DNA from: Luteitalea sp.
Lineage (GTDB): Bacteria > Acidobacteriota > Vicinamibacteria > Vicinamibacterales > Vicinamibacteraceae
DNA length: 64,000 bases
Reading direction: 5' to 3'
Assembly: GCA_009377495.1 (NCBI GenBank)
Contig: WHTZ01000005.1
Span: 62,001-126,000 of the forward strand
In this document: positions 26,501 to 34,431 of the stretch, piece by piece
Layout of the letters: each line of letters opens with the position of its first letter
Numbering within the stretch: the first letter of the stretch is position 1
Notes under the pieces: generated by a model
The model's input: only the letters and a program-made list of their open reading frames with translations
What the model was told of the DNA's origin: nothing
The model's database searches: none
Program-made: the position numbers and the translations under genes

Positions 26501-26903
26501 TGACCGTTTCGCCAAGCACGGCCTGTACCTGCACGTTCTCGGTGAGCGCGCCCACCGAGAGCGTGAAGTCGGCCGTGATACGCCCGTCCGCGGTCAGGTC
26601 GAACCCCGTCCTTTCGGCCTTGCCAAAACCCTCGAGCTCGGCCGTGACGTCATACGCGCCGATGGGCAAATTGGTGACCACATATGCGCCGCTCGACGCC
26701 GTGACTTCGGTCCGCTCGAGTCCCGTGTTGATATTACGGATGGTGACGGTCACCCCCGGTAGAACGGCGCCGGAGCTATCGCGCACTGTCCCGGCAATCT
26801 GGCCGACGATGTTCTGTGCGTCGGCGGCAGACGTCGCAACAAAATGGAGCACCGCTGTGCATAGCATCACGCGGGCGAGCCTTCGAGCAGTCGTGCAATT
26901 CAT
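23541..26903 (-). CDS. TonB-dependent receptor with N-terminal carboxypeptidase-regulatory domain (Oar-like)
   Basis: This 1120-residue outer-membrane protein has a signal peptide (LCTAVLHFVATSAADAQ), a CarboxypepD_reg-like beta-sandwich (residues ~30-115, IAGTVRDSSGAVLPGVTVTI), a plug domain (~130-235, GRNYMELISLIPGAVQLDD and NNLNVDGGFNLDSG), and a long beta-barrel ending in LSVRLEF with the C-terminal Phe typical of outer-membrane barrels. Acidobacteria carry many such Oar-like receptors, thought to take up glycans or peptides; no substrate is indicated here. ATG 26903 follows GGGAGG at good spacing. No SusD-like or regulator gene adjoins it. Confidence 0.92.
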   Translation of the reverse strand: MNCTTARRLARVMLCTAVLHFVATSAADAQNIVGQIAGTVRDSSGAVLPGVTVTIRNINTGLERTEVTASSGAYVVTNLPIGAYDVTAELEGFGKAERTGFDLTADGRITADFTLSVGALTENVQVQAVLGETVNRTSGEIGRVIDGDQVRELALSGRNYMELISLIPGAVQLDDDQMALTTSLSTGGTVINGSRGNSNNLNVDGGFNLDSGSNGSQINNVGIDFIEQVSIKTSNFSAEYGRNSGASVNVVTKSGTNQFRGSVFETYRDESLDAAAFLAPRDESGKRIKGQLEFNDFGGSLGGPILHNKLFFFAGQEYKSLDRVDGPTRRSLPTTAELRGDFSARISEEDDEPLIDPLTGEPFPGNVIPQDRITPEGRAIVAAYDAMIGQALQYDDEPTGNNATYQLDFPFDWRQDILRLDYRANDAHSFYVRYLHDKYDLVEPRGTFINAQLPTIPTNRVRPGYSYLAAHTWVISEDLVHEAKINASWNGQRIPPVGDAWRRDTYGFDYPQVFDGGRYDDGIPNIDMSGLANLTGPSQSLLSPTTDITAQNTLTWLKGAHSVRTGFLVTRNRKDQNGRSGYTGNVNFNTSGNPNTTGQAFADALLGNFRTYTEVADDPIGFFRFTQYGAFISDNWRLRPNLSVEVGLRYELSSPIYTQANNVANFDPALYDPAQAVTVLPDGTLLSGSGNRFNGLIRAGDEVPEDQQDRVTLDPEATALIPTGAPRGLYDTHHLWMPRFSAAYSLNETTVIRGGAGLFYDRPEGNIIFSSVNLPPFLPSVSVENGNLADPLGGTPSEATPLSQINTIDPNLEIPRQLNFSVSVQRELPFGHFFEVAYVGNRGRNLLWQPDINQPTFEVLAANAEIPSDERPSTNSLRPFQGYSQIRERRSNAFVNYNALQLYLNKRRGDVKYSVSYTLSKAEGTARATGNGANPEDPFNQDFNFGPTDYDRRHVLVTTWTYSLPWLRDRRDVVGAVVGGWEASGKMRWQSGQYLTPTGSTSIGGRRADYLGGEIDLASSERDEDRWFNTDAFAEAPDDRRGTATVGVVEGPHRYTWDVSMRKYFNVTSRVRLQLRADVFNVFNRVNFNNPNVNATAGEYGQISSTRPPRQSQLSVRLEF

Positions 26904-27279
26904 TCGGTACCTCCCAGGGCGGGAATCCTCGCGTCGAACAAGCCACAAGAGCGGCTTCTTGGCTGGGAGCCAGGAACCGCCTACCGGCGTCTAGGGTTTA
27001 ACTTCAGTGATGTCGTATATCATACACGTAACACCACTGCAAGCAACCCTGTGCTCGCGCCGACCGAGGGCGAGGGGCCTGAGCTTCCTCCGTCCTCGAC
27101 GGGGATGTGCGACGAAAATGCGCCACGTAATCGTTCGCGCTCTGAGCGCGTGGGCCTCAGGCTTGGCGAAGGAACACCAGGAGGGCAATGAGGTGCGCCG
27201 CGTGGGAGCCCACTGCGCTTCAGGTGGTGTTGCTCCGCAACAGGCTTGTCCAATCATTCGACGTAGAAAGTATTGGACA
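26904..27279. other. Intergenic region with TonB receptor promoter and inverted repeat
   Basis: No gene is evident. It contains a perfect 8-bp inverted repeat TGTCCAAT/ATTGGACA (27247-27254 and 27272-27279) directly after the phosphatase stop codon, possibly a weak terminator or operator, and the candidate receptor promoter at 27019-27046. Confidence 0.5.
27019..27046 (-). promoter_or_regulatory. Candidate promoter of the TonB receptor gene
   Basis: On the minus strand: TTGCTT (27041-27046), 16 bp, TATGAT (27019-27024), giving a ~105-nt leader before ATG 26903. The -10 is good, the -35 is weak. Confidence 0.35.
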
Positions 27280-30117
27280 CTAAGAGGCGCGGACGACGAC
27301 GAGAGTCTGATCGTCGAAAGGGGTGCACCCGTGGGAGAAGGTGTCTAGCTCGACCAGAAGGCGCTCGACGATGTCCGTGGCCGTCGCACCGTTGCGGCTG
27401 GCTGTCCTGAAGGCGTCCATCACACGCTCCTCACCGAACTCCGTATCGTGGCTGTTCCCGCAATCCGTGACGCCATCGGTGATGAGGAGAAAGGCATCCC
27501 CTGCGCTGTACTGCAACTCTGCCTCTACGAGCTCCGCCGCAAACACCGACCGGGACGAGAGGCCAAGGCCGATGCCCGGCGGCAGCACCGACCGCACGTT
27601 GCCGGTTGTCCTTTCGAAATAGTAGAGCGGGAGATGGCCAGCCCGCGTGAGGACAAGGCGGCGCGTGGTCGTGTCGAAGAACGCGCCCAACGCGGTCACG
27701 AACCAGCGCTTCTCGAGGTCAGACAACAACAGGTCATTCGCGCGCACGAACAGCTCGCTGGGCGCCAGGTCGAAGCTGTTGAGCGACCGCAGAATGCCTT
27801 GCACCTTCGACATGTAGAATGCCGCAGACGTTCCCTTGCCGCTGACATCCCCAATGACGATGCCCAAGCGATCCGGTGCGCCGGTGAGATAGTCGAAGAA
27901 ATCGCCGCCAACCTCCAAGGCGGGAACCGATCGCGCGGCCACATCCAGGCCATCCACGCGCGGCGTGGCCTGCGGCAGCGACGCCATTTGAATGCGGCGG
28001 GCGAGCTCGAGCTCGAGCTTCAGCCGCTCTTGCTGGGCGACCTGGTCGTACAGGAAGGCGTTCTCGATGGCAACACCAGCTTGAGCGGCCACCGCGTCGA
28101 TGAACTCGAAATCGTCGCTGGTGAACGCAGACTCCGCTTGCTTTTCGCCAAGGAACAGGACGCCGACCACGGCATCATCATGGCGAATGGGGTACAGACT
28201 CTGGATGCGTGCCGCCTCCAGCGGCCGGCGAAGTCGGGGGATCGCGTACTCGGCGTTCACCTCTCTCTCCGCCTTCTGAACTGCCTGTAGCGCGTCGGCG
28301 CCAACGTGGGTCGCGAGCGTTTGCCATTCCTCTGCCGAAAACCCACGAGCTTCGCGAGGGATCACGGGCTGCGCATCTCTTGCCAGAATGACCCCGCTAC
28401 GCTTGAGCGGTAGGAGACGGTCAATACCGGCGACGAGCTCGGTGGCAAGCTCATCCCGTGAGACCCGCGTCGCCAGCACGCGGCCCAGGCCGCGGACGAC
28501 GACACGATAGTCCACGTCTTTGCGGTAGAACCGCGCGTCGATCATGCGCTGTCCGCGCCGCCGGACGCCCCGGAGACCAAAGGTGAGCCCTACCGCTGCC
28601 ACCATCAGGAGCACCCGCTCGAGCACCGCGCGCTCCTCGGCTTGATCAGGATCGTCGACCACCTGCACTGACTGTGCGGAGAAGCGGATATTGGGGATCG
28701 GCACGGCCATTTGGGCGAGCTGCCACACGGCCCACACGCCGACGGCGACAACGGTGAGCGTCCACGCGGTGCTGGCCGCGACATAGGCCACGTTTCGCCG
28801 CACCTGCAGGTTCAGATCGAGCAGCCGATACCGGGCAATGACGTAGAGATTGACGAACGGCACCGCCACCAGACAGGCGGCGAGAAACCCTGGGCCCGGG
28901 CGGCCCTGTCCGAAAAAGGCGACCCACAAGACGCCGAACGCGATGCCGATGAGCGTCACGTTTCGCAGGCGGACTAGCGGTCGCATGACCTCCGCCTCTT
29001 TTGCACTCCGATCGCGGTTCGTGCGCCAGGTCACGAGGCACACGAGCAGCAGCATGAAGGCGAGGGCCATGAAGGTACGAGCCATGAAGTCGACAAGGTC
29101 GCCTCGACTCGCGAGGGGCAGGGCACCGGCAAGCAGGGCAGTGCCGTACACCACGGGCAGCGCCCAGCGCCGCGCCCGAAGTAACGGTCGCTCACGCGGG
29201 AAGTACTGAACGGAGTGTACCCAGACCGCTATACCGACGAACAGCGCGATCTGAAACAGCAGGTCGAGCCCGAAGTGGAACGCGGAGGACGAGATGTAGG
29301 GACGCGTCCACGCCACGGTCAGCGCGTAGCCGATGAGGAGAAACGCCAGGCCGCGGTAGCGCGCGGCCGGAATGAGCGGTCGGGCGAGCGCGAGGAACGT
29401 TCCCAGCAGCATCCAGAGGATACCGGTCACGACGATGGCGAGAAACCCGAACGTGAATTGGAGCGACGCCGGCTTGACGTGCAGCGTCTGCGCGGTGCCC
29501 GCCCGAAGGATGGCGTACTCAATGGCATGCCCGGGCTCGGCGCTGCGAATGAGACTGTCGGCGCCAACCCGATTCGGGAACGGCTGACCGTTGATGCGGG
29601 TGATGACGTCGCCCACACGCACGCCGGCGCGATCCGACGTTCCGCCCGCCGCCAAGGTCGTGACGATGAGCGCGGGACCGATGTCGTCGACCGCCTCGGA
29701 GAGTGCCGGCCGCGTCGCGTAGAGAACCACCGCGCCGCGCGTCCGCGGCCGCAGCGCCATGACGCTGACCGGAGTGGTCCCTTTGGCGAGCACGCCCACG
29801 ACATCCTCCTCGGAGTGGACCTCAGCCTCAGCGACCGTCACGACGAGGTCGCCTGGCTCCAGCGAAGGCGCAGGCTGTGCGCGGCCGGCCCCAAACCCCG
29901 TGTAGAGGTATGACCCGCTGGGTGGCGGAGCGTCGGGTGGCGCAGGAGCCGCCGGGACGCGCTTGCCGACGTGCGCGGTTGAGAATGCGGGGACGAAGTC
30001 GTGGTCGGAAGCAGCCTGCCGGCCGAACCGCACGACCACGACGACCGACAGCACGAGGAACAGGACCGCCAGACCACCGATGAGGACGCGAAGACGCCGG
30101 CGCATGCGACCTGTCAT
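27280..30117 (-). CDS. Membrane PDZ / GAF / SpoIIE-type PP2C phosphatase
   Basis: This 945-residue signalling protein has an N-terminal membrane helix (~10-28), a PDZ domain (~145-215; GTSDRAGVRVGDVITRINGQ), a multi-span membrane region (~220-465), a GAF domain (~560-690; AGVAIENAFLYDQV), a short linker helix ELELARRIQMASLPQ, and a PP2C-like SpoIIE domain (~715-943; EVGGDFFDY, IGDVSGKGTSAAF and ITDGVTDC hold metal-binding Asp). Relatives dephosphorylate anti-sigma-factor antagonists (RsbU/RsbP systems). The PDZ suggests sensing of exported or membrane peptide ends. No antagonist or anti-sigma kinase gene adjoins. Confidence 0.88.
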   Translation of the reverse strand: MTGRMRRRLRVLIGGLAVLFLVLSVVVVVRFGRQAASDHDFVPAFSTAHVGKRVPAAPAPPDAPPPSGSYLYTGFGAGRAQPAPSLEPGDLVVTVAEAEVHSEEDVVGVLAKGTTPVSVMALRPRTRGAVVLYATRPALSEAVDDIGPALIVTTLAAGGTSDRAGVRVGDVITRINGQPFPNRVGADSLIRSAEPGHAIEYAILRAGTAQTLHVKPASLQFTFGFLAIVVTGILWMLLGTFLALARPLIPAARYRGLAFLLIGYALTVAWTRPYISSSAFHFGLDLLFQIALFVGIAVWVHSVQYFPRERPLLRARRWALPVVYGTALLAGALPLASRGDLVDFMARTFMALAFMLLLVCLVTWRTNRDRSAKEAEVMRPLVRLRNVTLIGIAFGVLWVAFFGQGRPGPGFLAACLVAVPFVNLYVIARYRLLDLNLQVRRNVAYVAASTAWTLTVVAVGVWAVWQLAQMAVPIPNIRFSAQSVQVVDDPDQAEERAVLERVLLMVAAVGLTFGLRGVRRRGQRMIDARFYRKDVDYRVVVRGLGRVLATRVSRDELATELVAGIDRLLPLKRSGVILARDAQPVIPREARGFSAEEWQTLATHVGADALQAVQKAEREVNAEYAIPRLRRPLEAARIQSLYPIRHDDAVVGVLFLGEKQAESAFTSDDFEFIDAVAAQAGVAIENAFLYDQVAQQERLKLELELARRIQMASLPQATPRVDGLDVAARSVPALEVGGDFFDYLTGAPDRLGIVIGDVSGKGTSAAFYMSKVQGILRSLNSFDLAPSELFVRANDLLLSDLEKRWFVTALGAFFDTTTRRLVLTRAGHLPLYYFERTTGNVRSVLPPGIGLGLSSRSVFAAELVEAELQYSAGDAFLLITDGVTDCGNSHDTEFGEERVMDAFRTASRNGATATDIVERLLVELDTFSHGCTPFDDQTLVVVRAS

Positions 30118-30186
30118 GACTCTGCCTCGGTGAGTGCCACGTGAACGGTTGCGATCTTATCGCGGTTGGCAGCACCCGGCACCTGC

Positions 30187-31383
30187 TCAGCTCGCTCGCC
30201 GTGTGAGGGGGCGGTCTCCAGCCACCAGCAGTATGCGCTCGAGATCGCGGAGGCTGCGCGCGACACGCGTGCGCGGTGCACGTTGGGGCTTCACGTCGCG
30301 AGCCGGGAACAGCGGCGGTTGCGCATCCCACGCGCAGAGCGACGACGCGCGCACCGACAGCGCGGTCACCGAGCGTGGCCAGCCGAGCGCACGGCGTAAC
30401 GCGGTAGCCGCGGCGGCGGCGAGTGCCGTTGCGCTCGACGTGGCCATCGTCAAGATGACCGTGCCATTGTGCATGGCATCGGTGACGTCCGTTGCGCGCA
30501 CCGTCAGCTGCCGCGCGAGGAGCCTGCGCCGACCAAGCTCCGACGCAAGATCTCGCGCCAGGTCCTGCACTCGACTTGCCAACCCGTCCACACCCACGAA
30601 CGCCCCTTCCAGCTTCGTCTGAACCGCGACGACGCGCGGAACCGGGCTTCCAAGGACCACCCGATCGTCATCACCCGAGGCGAGCCGGCGCCACAGCGTC
30701 ACCTCGGACCCGCGCGTCTTCTCACACGACACGAGCCCGTTGATCACGTCGTCTGACAAGCAGGCGAGATCACCGAGCGTGGCAAGTCTCACGCCACAAG
30801 ACGCAAGCGACTCCCGTAACGATTGGGGTAGACCCGGCAACACGTCAATGGCAAGTGGCGCGAGAAACCGGGCATCATAGCCGGGCAGCACATAGAGCAG
30901 CCCAGAGGGGCGTGCGAGATGCGACGCGACGCGCGCGGTGATCTTCGAGGCACCGATGCCGCAGGCCGCCGGAAGGCCGAGCTCGCGCCGCAGCGCAGCT
31001 CGAATGGCTTCCGTGGCCGTGACGAGCTTTCCCATGTCCGGTCGAAGATCCGTCGCATCGACATAAGCCTCGTCGAGCGAGACCCACTCGACGCGAGAAA
31101 AGGCGCGCCGTACCAGCGCGTCCGCGGCCTCGGCAACCTCTCCATATGCGTCAAGGTTACCAGGGAGGAAATGCGCGCCCGGACAACGCGTCGCCGCCTC
31201 GCGCAAGGGAAGCCCCATACACACGCCGACCGCACCCGCTTCGGCGGACACCGCGGCGACACGCCCCGCTCCATCCGCACGTCCACCAATCACAATCGGC
31301 TGCCCGACGAGCTCCGGGCGACGCGCCCGTTCGACCGCGACAAAGAAGCCGTCCAGATGGATGTGGAGAACTTGACGCGCCAT
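30187..31383 (-). CDS. dinB: Y-family DNA polymerase (DinB-like)
   Basis: This 398-residue translesion polymerase has the first catalytic Asp in LHIHLDGFFVAVERA, with FF at the steric-gate position, and the second acidic pair in VEWVSLDEAYVD. GIGASKITARVASHLARPSG matches the palm/thumb region. The C-terminus has QPPLF (~354), a match to the QxxLF clamp-binding motif. It runs 55 bp behind lexA on the same strand, so it is probably SOS-controlled. ATG 31383 has AGAAGAG upstream; ATG 31401 is an alternative. MDAFFA is replaced by LDGFFV, so it is a divergent DinB. Confidence 0.85.
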   Translation of the reverse strand: MARQVLHIHLDGFFVAVERARRPELVGQPIVIGGRADGAGRVAAVSAEAGAVGVCMGLPLREAATRCPGAHFLPGNLDAYGEVAEAADALVRRAFSRVEWVSLDEAYVDATDLRPDMGKLVTATEAIRAALRRELGLPAACGIGASKITARVASHLARPSGLLYVLPGYDARFLAPLAIDVLPGLPQSLRESLASCGVRLATLGDLACLSDDVINGLVSCEKTRGSEVTLWRRLASGDDDRVVLGSPVPRVVAVQTKLEGAFVGVDGLASRVQDLARDLASELGRRRLLARQLTVRATDVTDAMHNGTVILTMATSSATALAAAAATALRRALGWPRSVTALSVRASSLCAWDAQPPLFPARDVKPQRAPRTRVARSLRDLERILLVAGDRPLTRRAS

Positions 31384-31438
31384 TGCCGATCTCTTCTGCA
31401 TCGCTCGATACCGCTAGACGCGGTGGTCAGTGTTGGGG

Positions 31439-32044
31439 TCAGTACTTCCGCATCACCCCGATGACCACGCCCTGAATCTCCACGTCCCCGGTCGTCACAA
31501 GGAGTGGCTTCATCGCGGGATTGGCCGGTTGGAGACGGATGTGAGTGTCCTCCCGGTAGAATTTCTTGAGTGTGGCCTCTGAGCCGTTGAGCAGCGCAAT
31601 GACCATCTCGCCATTCTCGGCTGTCTTGCGGTCCTCGACGATGACGAAGTCGCCGTCGCGAATGTGCTCATCGATCATCGAGTCGCCCTTGACCCGTAGT
31701 ACATACGTGTCTTGTCGGCCGACGAACGTTTGTGGCACCGCGATTCCTTCGTTGGTCGCAATGGCCTCGATGGGTACACCCGCGGCCACATAGCCGAGCA
31801 ACGGCAATTCGACGACACGGTCGCTTACGCGAGTGGGCACGAGCTCCACGGAACGGCTGCGGTTCCACATGCGCTTGATGCAGCCCTTCTCTTGCAGGTT
31901 GGTCAAGTGCTTGTGTACCGTCGCAAGCGATGACAGGCCAAATCGGCGTCCCACTTCCTCCAGGCTCGGCGCGTAGCCGTGCTGCTGAATGAACTCGTGG
32001 AGGAAGTCCAGGATCTCACGCTGGCGTTTGGTGAGCGGCTGCAC
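31439..32044 (-). CDS. lexA: LexA repressor
   Basis: This 201-residue SOS repressor has an N-terminal winged helix (RQREILDFLHEFIQQHGYAPSLEEVGRRFGLSSLATVHKHL) and a C-terminal S24 latent protease. The self-cleavage Ala-Gly bond is in YVAAGVP (~86), the catalytic Ser in VKGDSMID (~121) and the Lys in ATLKKFYR (~158). The start is GTG 32044 with AAGGAGG at ideal distance. It heads a likely lexA-dinB operon with its own strong promoter. The operator could not be identified with confidence. Confidence 0.96.
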   Translation of the reverse strand: MQPLTKRQREILDFLHEFIQQHGYAPSLEEVGRRFGLSSLATVHKHLTNLQEKGCIKRMWNRSRSVELVPTRVSDRVVELPLLGYVAAGVPIEAIATNEGIAVPQTFVGRQDTYVLRVKGDSMIDEHIRDGDFVIVEDRKTAENGEMVIALLNGSEATLKKFYREDTHIRLQPANPAMKPLLVTTGDVEIQGVVIGVMRKY

Positions 32045-32065
32045 GGGCCCTCCTTATTGGCTGGT

Positions 32066-32119
32066 GGCAGATGGTCCTGCCCACGCGGTCCTCACCGCGT
32101 GGGGCCGCGGCGATCTGCC
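32066..32119 (-). promoter_or_regulatory. Structured 5' leader hairpin of lexA
   Basis: Between promoter and start codon, CCACGCGGT/ACCGCGTGG (32081-32089 and 32094-32102) forms a perfect 9-bp stem with a 4-nt loop, enclosed by an outer GGCAGAT/ATCTGCC stem (32066-32072 and 32113-32119). There is no T-tract. The role is unknown. Confidence 0.5.
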
Positions 32120-32144
32120 GCACCGTTCCCGCACGATGCCCGCC

Positions 32145-32173
32145 ATCATATGCAAACAAAAAGCGAAAGTCAA
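32145..32173 (-). promoter_or_regulatory. lexA promoter
   Basis: On the minus strand: TTGACT (32168-32173), 17-bp spacer, TATGAT (32145-32150). This is near consensus for a housekeeping sigma factor and predicts a ~95-nt leader. Confidence 0.7.
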
Positions 32174-32193
32174 CGCATCAAGATCCGCCGGGC

Positions 32194-32340
32194 GCTTAAC
32201 GGAAATGGGGGTCACGAGATCTGGAGGGTCGGAAAAAGGGGACAGGCCCCTTTTTCGAGAACCAACGCCGACGAAAAAGGGGCCTGTCCCCTTTTTCTCC
32301 ATCGTTCTGGCGATCGTCGTGACCCCCATTTCCGTTAAGC
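32194..32340. mobile_element. MITE-like nested palindrome (147 bp) between lexA and the ECF sigma gene
   Basis: The outer arms, 32194-32217 and 32317-32340, are perfect 24-bp inverted repeats (core GGAAATGGGGGTCACGA). Inside lies a second pair built on GAAAAAGGGG and CCCCTTTTTC with GGGGACAGGCCCC cores. Length and nesting are those of a non-autonomous element. It sits upstream of the lexA promoter. Confidence 0.7.
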
Positions 32341-32370
32341 ACCCAGATCCGCCCGCCCTGACCGCGGCTT

Positions 32371-32398
32371 CAACGTTCAGCACGTCACCTCGGTCTAA
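32371..32398 (+). promoter_or_regulatory. Candidate ECF-type promoter of the sigma operon
   Basis: CAACGTT (32371-32377), 15 bp, GTCTAA (32393-32398) resembles the AAC/GTC core of ECF promoters and lies just upstream of the ECF gene, so it could be autoregulated. Confidence 0.3.
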
Positions 32399-32440
32399 TC
32401 GATTGAGACCCGCGGTGCGCAGAGGTTGCCGAGAGCCAGC

Positions 32441-33115
32441 ATGCTGAGTGACGCTGGGCGGATGCCCTTCCCGGCGCTGCTGCGGATGGGCGAGAGTACA
32501 AGGCCTGAGATGCGTGACCTGACGCCCAGGCCGGTCTTTGCCGCATCGCCAGCCTCGTCCGCCCGCGACACGGCGGCGGACGAGCCTGCCCTGGTCCGTG
32601 CGGCCCGAGCGGGTGACCGTCGAGCCTTCGACCAACTCGTCGAGCGCCACCAGCGCATCGTCTACGCGGCCTGCTACCGCTTCGTCGGCAACCAGGAAGA
32701 TGCACGCGATCTCACTCAAGATGTCTTCGTGCGCGCGTATCGGGCCATCGCCCGGTTCAAGGGGAAATCTGCGTTCAGCACCTGGCTGCATCGGATTGCG
32801 GTGAACACGTCGCTCAACCATCTCGCGGTGCGGCGCAGAGAGTACGAGGCCAGTGAGCCCGAGCGCCGCGTGGACGAGAGTGCGACCGCGCCGGATGCAG
32901 GGCTCGTCGCTGCCGAGCGGGCACACCTCGTTCGCGCCGCCATCGCGCGATTGCCGCCGATGCAGCGTGCGACGCTCATCCTGCGCCTCTACCGCGAGCT
33001 GACGCACGAGGAGATCGCACACATCCTGGGGAACTCGGTTGGCGCATCCAAGGCAAACCTCTTCCACGCGCTCAACAACGTGAGGCGCCAATTGGAAGGC
33101 AGGGACTTACCGTGA
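32441..33115 (+). CDS. ECF-family RNA polymerase sigma factor
   Basis: This protein of about 224 residues has sigma region 2 (LVERHQRIVYAACYRFVGNQ, EDARDLTQDVFVRAYRAI, FSTWLHRIAVN) and region 4 (LPPMQRATLILRLYREL, then a helix-turn-helix). It is RpoE-like. The start is uncertain: the conserved part begins near LVRAARAGD, and TTG 32426, ATG 32441 and ATG 32510 (with AAGG upstream) are all in frame. Its stop overlaps the GTG of the anti-sigma gene, a standard sigma/anti-sigma arrangement. Confidence 0.92.
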   Translation: MLSDAGRMPFPALLRMGESTRPEMRDLTPRPVFAASPASSARDTAADEPALVRAARAGDRRAFDQLVERHQRIVYAACYRFVGNQEDARDLTQDVFVRAYRAIARFKGKSAFSTWLHRIAVNTSLNHLAVRRREYEASEPERRVDESATAPDAGLVAAERAHLVRAAIARLPPMQRATLILRLYRELTHEEIAHILGNSVGASKANLFHALNNVRRQLEGRDLP

Positions 33116-33735
33116 GGCATCTCTCCCACGCGGAGCTCGTCGACCTCGTCGAGGGTGTGCTGCCGACCAAGCGGGTAGCTCACGTGGACGCGTGCGCGCG
33201 CTGCCGCGCGGAGGGGGAGGCGCTGGCACGTGTGACGACCGAGATGCGGAGCGTCGAGATGCCGGAGCCGTCGCCGCTCTTTTGGCAGCATCTCGGTGCC
33301 CAGATTCGCGACGCGCTCGATCGGGAGCCGCAGCCGGACACCGTAGACCCGCTGCACGCGCGGCCGAGACCCGGCTGGCGCATGCTACCCGCTGCGCTCG
33401 CCCTCGCGGCGGTTGTTGCAGCCGGCTTGTGGTGGCTCGCCGCGTCGCGCTCATCCGGCCTGGCTGAGACGAGCGCGCCCCACGTCGTTGATAGTGAGTC
33501 GCCACATCCACCCGCGCTGATCAAGCCCGCATCCCGGGACGCAGGCTGGGAGCTCATGCTGGCCATCGCGGAACAGCATGACCCACTGGATGATGAGGAT
33601 CTTGGCATTGCGATCGCGCCGGGCACGGCTGAGCGAGCAGTGTTGGACTTGGCTCCTGATGAGCAACGAGAGCTCATGGGGTTGCTGCGGGAGGCCATTG
33701 AGAATCGTGCAGAACCGGCAACGGGCCCGACATAG
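33112..33735 (+). CDS. Membrane anti-sigma factor with zinc-binding N-terminus
   Basis: This 207-residue protein has an N-terminal ZAS-like helical part with His-x3-Cys-x2-Cys (HVDACARC), a single membrane span (LPAALALAAVVAAGLWWLA, ~92-111) and a periplasmic C-terminus (~100 residues). It should hold the upstream ECF factor at the membrane until an envelope signal arrives. GTG 33112 overlaps the sigma stop (GTGA), ensuring coupled synthesis. The H-x3-C-x2-C set comes late enough that it is a truncated version of the zf-HC2 motif. Confidence 0.85.
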   Translation: MRHLSHAELVDLVEGVLPTKRVAHVDACARCRAEGEALARVTTEMRSVEMPEPSPLFWQHLGAQIRDALDREPQPDTVDPLHARPRPGWRMLPAALALAAVVAAGLWWLAASRSSGLAETSAPHVVDSESPHPPALIKPASRDAGWELMLAIAEQHDPLDDEDLGIAIAPGTAERAVLDLAPDEQRELMGLLREAIENRAEPATGPT

Positions 33736-33757
33736 GAGCGGAATCTCGACGGAACAC

Positions 33758-34402
33758 ATGATGCGCGGCCACGAGAAAGCCACCGTCGTGTCGCTGATGT
33801 GTCGAGTGGGACGCCTCGTCCTCGTTGTGACCACGGCCTGTACGGTCCTGGCCACGGTGGCCGTGCGTGCAGAGTCGGCACAAGCAGGCGCGCAATTGCC
33901 GCAGGGGTCGCTGCCCCGAGATCCGGAGGACATGTCGCCAGGCGAGCTGCAGCGGCTGTTCGATGCGTATACGCTCGTGCGGGCCCAGGAGGCCCTCAGG
34001 CTCAGCGATCAGCAATACGGGAAGTTTGCGGTGCGCCTCCGCGAGCTACAGCGCGTGCGGCGCGCCAACGTCCACCGACGTGCGCAACTCCTGCGGCGGC
34101 TCAACCAACTCTCCGGTCAGACCCCACCCGCGAGCGAGCAGACGCTGAACGCCGCGCTCGAGGCGTTGCACGAGCATGACGCGCGTGCACAGGTCCATCT
34201 CCGGCGCGCGTATCAGGGGGTTGACGAGGTGCTCGACGCCAGCCAGCGTGCCCGCTTCCGCGTGATCGAACAGCAGATCGAACGGCGCCAGCTCGAGCTC
34301 GTCGCCCTGGCACGCGAGCGGCGGCGCGAGCAGCGGCCTGGGGCGTCACGAGATCAGCGTCCTCCTCCCCGCCCGCGCCTGCCCCCTGAACCGCGCCGTT
34401 GA
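33758..34402 (+). CDS. Spy/CpxP-like periplasmic helical protein
   Basis: This 214-residue protein has an N-terminal export signal (VGRLVLVVTTACTVLATVAV) and a mostly helical, charged mature part with repeated LSDQQYGKFAVRLRELQRVR- and RARFRVIEQQIERRQLEL-like segments, resembling the LTxxQ proteins Spy, CpxP and metal-sensor-type periplasmic proteins. It lies 22 bp after the anti-sigma gene and is probably the sensing or protective third member of that envelope-stress operon. The tail is Pro/Arg-rich. The start choice (ATG 33758 or 33761) is not settled by a clear ribosome site. Confidence 0.65.
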   Translation: MMRGHEKATVVSLMCRVGRLVLVVTTACTVLATVAVRAESAQAGAQLPQGSLPRDPEDMSPGELQRLFDAYTLVRAQEALRLSDQQYGKFAVRLRELQRVRRANVHRRAQLLRRLNQLSGQTPPASEQTLNAALEALHEHDARAQVHLRRAYQGVDEVLDASQRARFRVIEQQIERRQLELVALARERRREQRPGASRDQRPPPRPRLPPEPRR

Positions 34403-34431
34403 CGTGGTACACTAGTGTCGCGAATTCGCCG

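Noticed and set aside
32054-33091. A 345-residue minus-strand frame opposite the ECF sigma gene
   Set aside because: Shadow of conserved sigma coding and of the palindromic element; no domains.
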